Shown here: piece after piece, positions 59,587-64,000 of the stretch | How the letters are laid out: each line of letters opens with the position of its first letter | Numbering within the stretch: position 1 is the stretch's first letter | NCBI RefSeq assembly: GCF_000722685.1 | Contig: NZ_JPFV01000003.1 | Span: 46,965-110,964, forward strand | Direction: 5' to 3' | Length of the DNA stretch: 64,000 nucleotides | DNA from: Streptococcus mitis | GTDB lineage: Bacteria > Bacillota > Bacilli > Lactobacillales > Streptococcaceae | Position numbers and translations under genes: made by a program | Notes under the pieces: generated by a model | Told to the model about the DNA's origin: nothing | The model's database searches: none | The model's input: only the letters and a program-made list of their open reading frames with translations

Positions 59587-59622
59587 GAAAACATCTCGTA
59601 TAAATTGTACGAGATGTTTTTG
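59587..59622 (+). terminator. Terminator after hsdM
   Basis: AAAACATCTCGTA pairs with TACGAGATGTTTT around a 7-base loop. Confidence 0.9.
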
Positions 59623-59806
59623 GATTTTGCTGTATTACACATCATGTATAATACAGGTGAAAAATGATGCTATGGGTTAAGTAGAGTGCAGTAAAGTGCT
59701 AAAATTATCTGACTCAAATCAGTTTTACAAAAATATTGTAGGACGAGTAGAGTTTGAATTGAAATATAAGATAATTAACAAAAAAATGCTGGTTCTTCCA
59801 TCTAAA

Positions 59807-61072
59807 TTAATTGGTTCCTCTCCATCCTTTTATTTTTTCATAAGCGTCCTTTTTAAATTTTCCTAATGATTTATTAATAAGATCATCTTCAGATGTGAAT
59901 ATTATATCTCCATAAATAAGAGCATCAATTTTTTTATCAATCTCAATTCCTTCTCCTGAAAACATATTTTTTAAATCTTCTCTATATTCTTCATTGTATT
60001 CTCTTTCTCTATTTACCATCTCTCTGACTTCAATATTATGGACTTTATAAGCTTCATCTAGCTTTAAAATATTAATTAAATCATTTTTCAAATCTTCGGT
60101 TTCTTCTAAAGTATGTAGGTTACCATCTAGGTCTCGTTTGATTTCAATCTGATAATCTATATAATCGTTTGGATTGTTTGGATTTTCTATTCTTGTTAAA
60201 TCAAATTTTACTTTTTGTGTATCATTTCTAAGATATGGGTTGATTTTTAATTTCTTTGTACCTTTGATACGATTACAAGTACTACAACTTGGTATAAAAT
60301 TATATAATGAAATTGAAAACATCGGAAATGTATCTTTATTATAGAAATGATCCATCTCTGCGCCAAGCGATCTATCCCGAGTATTGATATAATTACGATT
60401 GCAATAGGGACAAACCAGTAATCCTCTACTATCCGAATTGATAAAATTTTGAATCATGAAGCAATTTATTTTTGCAGAGTTACCCATTATAGCGATTTCC
60501 TCAGATAAATTATACAGATCTTTTATCTCTTTAAAATCATTTTCACTACCAATACTATAGATATTATTGACGTATGTTTTCATATGTTGAGGTTCTAATA
60601 AAATTAATGTTTTAAAATACTCAGCAAACGAAGAAAATTGTCTACCTTCTATTTCCTCAACTAAATTTTTAATGTTCTCAATTTTTCTAATCATTATGTT
60701 TTCAAAATCATCAGTGAAATCATTATACCAAGTTTCTGTCTTATAATCATTAAATTGGGAATCTCGTATTTTTTGCATTATAACTTTATTTTGCGTTCCA
60801 ATTTTCCTAGATACAAACTCTTCAAAACTAGTATCTTGTTGATTAGGATAGTTTTTTATTGCATTGAAACAATTTTCTTGAAAACAGTACTCTCTAATTA
60901 AACTTTTTATCACCTTAGAACCAACATAACCAAAAGTTTTTTTGATTTCCTTCTTAAAAGAACTCAATAATTTTTTTTCTACATCTGTACTTTCTATATA
61001 TTTGCTAATCATAAACTGAACATAGGCATCAACAAATTCTTGTGGATAATTTGGTAATTTCAAATGCATCAT
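59807..61072 (-). CDS. HNH endonuclease-like protein (Septu PtuB-like)
   Basis: A 421-residue protein with an N-terminal helical part (~1-210) and an HNH nuclease core: CPYCNRNYI near 222, AEMDHFYNKDTFPMFSISLYNFIPSC near 239-264 (DH and N of the HNH fold, quoted in parts), and CSTCNRIKGTK, so four Cys form a zinc site. It overlaps the upstream ATPase gene by 44 bases and has GAGGGGG as ribosome-binding site. ATPase plus HNH nuclease in this order matches the Septu anti-phage system (PtuA, PtuB), but both proteins look longer than the classical ones, so homology is tentative. Confidence 0.75.
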   Translation of the reverse strand: MMHLKLPNYPQEFVDAYVQFMISKYIESTDVEKKLLSSFKKEIKKTFGYVGSKVIKSLIREYCFQENCFNAIKNYPNQQDTSFEEFVSRKIGTQNKVIMQKIRDSQFNDYKTETWYNDFTDDFENIMIRKIENIKNLVEEIEGRQFSSFAEYFKTLILLEPQHMKTYVNNIYSIGSENDFKEIKDLYNLSEEIAIMGNSAKINCFMIQNFINSDSRGLLVCPYCNRNYINTRDRSLGAEMDHFYNKDTFPMFSISLYNFIPSCSTCNRIKGTKKLKINPYLRNDTQKVKFDLTRIENPNNPNDYIDYQIEIKRDLDGNLHTLEETEDLKNDLINILKLDEAYKVHNIEVREMVNREREYNEEYREDLKNMFSGEGIEIDKKIDALIYGDIIFTSEDDLINKSLGKFKKDAYEKIKGWRGTN

Positions 61073-63347
61073 TGAGAACGTTCCCCCTCAAGTTGTTCGA
61101 GTTTTTTTGAAGTTGAGCAATTCGATTTCGGATTTCAATGCTCTCATCATTTTTATTTGGGAATGCTCTATAAAATAATTCTTTAAGTTGGTTTGCAATG
61201 ATTGGTTCACCTACAGAATCTATAATCTTCTTAGCCATCTTCTCTCTCTTAGTTTCATCCAGGCTATTAAATAAACTGTTAAGATTGAGATTTCCATCGG
61301 TTTGATTAATTTTAAAAGTTAAAAATTCTATCGTATCTTTAATTGTATTATAGGCATATTCTCCCATTACATCTTGTAGAAAAAATGAATTTTTAAAAAG
61401 CGTGTATATATTTTGACCAAAAGTTTTTTCAAATGACTTTTCTTTGAACTCTTCATTGTTCTTTGAAAGAAATAGTATATTTTCTCTATAAATATCTGAC
61501 AAAAAGATTGGCGAATGAGAAGTAATAATTATTTGCAGGTGCTTATCATCAAATATTTTTTCGATGATTGGTAAAGCTCTACTTATCCACTTACGTTGCC
61601 ATTCTGGATGTAATCCAAGATCAATTTCGTCGAAAAGTAATACATAATTTGTTGTAGCTACTCCTGGAAATGTTTTCCCTTGTAGATTTATTTTAGCTGA
61701 ATACAGATTAGCAAAAGATTTTAACAATCCTAATTCTCCTGAACTTAAACCTACCCACTGCATATGAATAGAATCCAGCACCTCTGGTATTTTAATTTCG
61801 GAAATACAGTCTACAATTAAAGATATCTTTGTAAAATCTTTATTAATATCTTTATTAATATCTTGTAATTCGTACAGAAAATTCTCAAATCTCTGTAGCG
61901 ATTTTAGCTCTTTTCCAGATTTTACAATTTTTTCCAAATCCTCCCAAACTTTCTCTGGTATTAATTTATATTTCATTGAAGTACCATTTTCGTATAATTT
62001 AAAATAGGAAGTGTAACCTACAGCCTCGGCTACTTTATTACATAAACCTTTATTTTTTCTCCAAAAATTATTCCATCTCGTTTGTACATTTTCATGTGTA
62101 TCGAGATTTATTAAATCTTTTACAGAATATAGAAGTTCTCTCCATTCTTCAAAGCCCCAATTACCATAATACTTGTATTTTTCCTTCTCATTAATTTTTA
62201 ATAATACATCGTGAAATTCATTAAGAATATCACGCATTTGATTGGTATATGTATAATCGAAATTATTCTTAATAGTTTTTAAGTAGTCAAAATATACATT
62301 AAAAATAAACAAAAGATGCCATATTTCTATCCATTCTATACCTTCATCTTCAACTTCAACTTGATAAAATCTCAAATCATTAGTAACAGTCTGAGGTTGA
62401 ATAAAAAATTTAAATTTATCACGGATTGCTTGATATTGTAATTTTATATTACGTCTATCGGCAACTAATGCTAAATGAAAATTTAAAAAGTTTTCACGAT
62501 AGGACTGACTTCGTTTTAAATGATTATATCTAATCATTTGATTTATTAAAACAGAAAAATATTCTACCAGCCTAAAATTTATTTCATCTTTCTCTACATC
62601 ACTCTTCATTCTAATAACTTTATCTAAATAAAGTAATTCGTTACTTTTATAGGTAAAAGGTAATGCCTTACCTTGAAATTGTACAATAACTCCCTTTTTA
62701 GTATAATCTACAAAGTCTTTAATTTTAGTTGAAAAATCTTCAATAAACTTAATCTGATTTAGTATTTCCTTGAGTAACACTGATTTTTGCTTTTTATCAT
62801 ATGAAGAGAATTTTTGACTCTTAATAACATTATTGAAATTAGATACATCAATTCCATTTGAATCACTAGAAAGATCTTTATTAGAAAATTCATTTGCATT
62901 TGAAAATTTTAAAATGTAAGGACATTCAAAACGGTGAGGGAACGATATGGTTTTTATTGGTAATTCAGGATATGCCCAAAATTCATTATTGGCCTCAAAA
63001 ATTAGGTAAATACGATGATTTCTTTTTAGTCCAGTTAATCCCAAAATTTGATTGATAAGCGTTGTTTTTCCTGATCCGTTTTCACCAACGATTACAGATA
63101 AATCCTCTATATTTTTTCTATATGGAATTTTAAAAATATTACTTTTCTCAACATCAAAACAATATCGTCCGTTCTTATCTCGCTTGTGAACATCGTTCTC
63201 TATAACTTTTTTTACCTTGATATCCGGTAAAAAATTGATAATTTTAAAGTCGCAATCGAATGAAATATTATTCAAAACTTCATCGGGTAAAATGTTGAAT
63301 CTCTCTTCTAACATCGCAACTAATCTCATTTTATCTTCATTGACCAT
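61029..63347 (-). CDS. ABC/SMC-type AAA ATPase (Septu PtuA-like)
   Basis: A 772-residue ATPase with a split nucleotide site: Walker A VGENGSGKTTL near residue 86-96, a long central helical insertion (~150-520), ABC signature-like LSSGELGLL near 534, Walker B LLFDEIDLGLHPEWQ near 570, and H-loop ITSHSPIFLSDI near 612. The C-terminal ~130 residues are helical. No TOPRIM nuclease domain is seen, which separates it from OLD/Gabija ATPases. Together with the following HNH gene it probably forms a defence pair. AT-rich composition indicates horizontal transfer. Confidence 0.8.
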   Translation of the reverse strand: MVNEDKMRLVAMLEERFNILPDEVLNNISFDCDFKIINFLPDIKVKKVIENDVHKRDKNGRYCFDVEKSNIFKIPYRKNIEDLSVIVGENGSGKTTLINQILGLTGLKRNHRIYLIFEANNEFWAYPELPIKTISFPHRFECPYILKFSNANEFSNKDLSSDSNGIDVSNFNNVIKSQKFSSYDKKQKSVLLKEILNQIKFIEDFSTKIKDFVDYTKKGVIVQFQGKALPFTYKSNELLYLDKVIRMKSDVEKDEINFRLVEYFSVLINQMIRYNHLKRSQSYRENFLNFHLALVADRRNIKLQYQAIRDKFKFFIQPQTVTNDLRFYQVEVEDEGIEWIEIWHLLFIFNVYFDYLKTIKNNFDYTYTNQMRDILNEFHDVLLKINEKEKYKYYGNWGFEEWRELLYSVKDLINLDTHENVQTRWNNFWRKNKGLCNKVAEAVGYTSYFKLYENGTSMKYKLIPEKVWEDLEKIVKSGKELKSLQRFENFLYELQDINKDINKDFTKISLIVDCISEIKIPEVLDSIHMQWVGLSSGELGLLKSFANLYSAKINLQGKTFPGVATTNYVLLFDEIDLGLHPEWQRKWISRALPIIEKIFDDKHLQIIITSHSPIFLSDIYRENILFLSKNNEEFKEKSFEKTFGQNIYTLFKNSFFLQDVMGEYAYNTIKDTIEFLTFKINQTDGNLNLNSLFNSLDETKREKMAKKIIDSVGEPIIANQLKELFYRAFPNKNDESIEIRNRIAQLQKNSNNLRGNVLNDAFEITKLSTRIC

Positions 63348-63375
63348 TAATCTTACCTCTTCATATTATAATTTT

Positions 63376-63404
63376 ATTCTACTATAGAATAACTCTTTTA
63401 GCAA
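63376..63404 (-). promoter_or_regulatory. Promoter of the ATPase-HNH pair
   Basis: On the minus strand TTGCTA (63404-63399) and TAGAAT (63381-63376) are spaced by 17 bases. The -10 is part of the inverted repeat ATTCTA-CTA-TAGAAT. Confidence 0.55.
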
Positions 63405-63769
63405 AAATTAAATAGGATAACATTATACAAAACTTATATCATAGCAGAAAAAATGACTTCTCTGGATAAATCATCTATTAAGTGATTTAATTATTTTACT
63501 TTTATTGTAGATACTGATAGAAATTTGATCTGTACCTTAAATTTATTAAAAAAGCATGTCACTCTTTTCTCTCATAAAATTATATGATTTTGAGCGTTAC
63601 TTTTTGCACAAAATTTCTAAAAAAGCATTTAGTAAACATGATAAAGCTCCTTTTGCTTTTGATTGTCCGAATCCGTATTCTTATTTCAAAAAAGGTAGTC
63701 AAAAATGTAGTCATTCGAATGATTTCCCTTGCAATATACTGAAATTAACAAAAAGAAAAAACGCTTGAA
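63405..63769. other. AT-rich stretch without a supported gene
   Basis: Only a 70-codon frame (63556-63768) without ribosome-binding site is open here; its product has no recognisable domain. The stretch links the defence pair to an IS3-family element. Confidence 0.4.
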
Positions 63770-64000
63770 TGAACTGCACCCCAAAAGTTAGACAGAAAAA
63801 ATCTAACTTTTGGGGTGTTTTTATTATGAAATTAACTTATGATGATAAAGTTCAGATCTATGAACTTAAAAAACAAGGATATAGCATAGAGAAGCTTTCA
63901 AATAAATTTGGGATAAACAATTCTAATATTAGGTACATGATTAAATTGATTGATCGTTACGGAATAGAGTTCGTACAAAAAAGGAAAAAATACGTTACTA
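63770..64000 (+). mobile_element. IS3-family insertion sequence (IS150 group-like), partial at window end
   Basis: The left end TGAACTGCACCCC begins at 63770. A perfect 16-base stem, CACCCCAAAAGTTAGA (63777-63792) with TCTAACTTTTGGGGTG (63802-63817), followed by T residues, protects the transposase gene from outside transcription, as is typical in this group. The element runs off the window. Confidence 0.85.
63826..64000 (+). CDS. IS3-family transposase OrfA (partial at window end)
   Basis: The first 58 codons are visible: MKLTYDDKVQIYELKKQGYS, then a helix-turn-helix (IEKLSNKFGINNSNIRYMIKL). This is the DNA-binding OrfA of IS150-type elements, which normally works after a -1 frameshift with OrfB. 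The remainder lies outside. Confidence 0.85.
   Translation, partial: MKLTYDDKVQIYELKKQGYSIEKLSNKFGINNSNIRYMIKLIDRYGIEFVQKRKKYVT

Noticed and set aside
63556-63768. 70-codon open frame near the window end
   Set aside because: No ribosome-binding site, no recognisable domain, in AT-rich DNA beside an IS end.

Overview
The window looks like chromosome from a mitis-group Streptococcus, S. pneumoniae or a close relative such as S. mitis or S. pseudopneumoniae. The evidence is the gene order (purine genes, strH, bgaC with its sugar PTS, a choline-binding protein, a zmpC-like protease, trkH/trkA, a pavB-like adhesin, a two-component system, rpsD), a BOX repeat, choline-binding repeats, YSIRK/LPxTG surface proteins and SSURE repeats. 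Species assignment is inference; no database was searched.

Region 1 (1-14409) is the purine biosynthesis cluster: the end of purL, then purF, purM, purN, purH, purD, purE, purK and purB. It is interrupted twice by AT-rich accessory DNA. Between purN and purH three cargo genes (a four-helix membrane protein, a VanZ-family protein and a GNAT acetyltransferase) are separated by broken copies of the 5' end of purH and the 3' end of purN. Between purK and purB lies a two-gene cassette of coiled-coil membrane proteins, the first with a frameshift in a T tract and the second joined to purB by an ATGA overlap.

Region 2 (14466-26841) handles host glycans: the surface hexosaminidase StrH, a GntR regulator, the galactosidase BgaC, a complete mannose-family PTS, AgaS and GalM. 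cre-like sites lie about 10 bases downstream of the predicted transcription starts of both strH and bgaC, which suggests shared CcpA control. A BOX element lies between agaS and galM.

Region 3 (26978-37277) holds a choline-binding protein with a CAP-like domain, a 2267-residue M26 zinc metalloprotease with 20 tandem repeats, a two-domain VOC protein with a palindromic operator, and a hexapeptide acetyltransferase. An intact ISL3-family insertion sequence with a perfect 8-base target duplication follows (37452-38866).

Region 4 (38875-47673) holds a small Fst-type toxin locus with an antisense RNA, a nucleoside phosphorylase, trkH (frameshifted), trkA, a PavB-like adhesin with four 447-base SSURE repeats, a response regulator/histidine kinase pair and rpsD. 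A second Fst-type locus follows rpsD (47883-48081). Both toxin loci have the full par architecture: toxin, shared convergent terminator, antisense promoter and matching direct repeats.

Region 5 (48286-63400) is a defence island next to xpaC-like and telA genes: type I restriction (hsdR, hsdS, hsdM) with an inverted Fic gene and an AbiH-family gene inserted, followed on the other strand by an ABC-type ATPase plus HNH nuclease pair resembling Septu. The HsdR N terminus carries about 60 residues that align without gaps to the end of the nearby XpaC-like protein. Four 52-base degenerate repeats lie between the fic and abiH genes. The window ends inside an IS3-family element.
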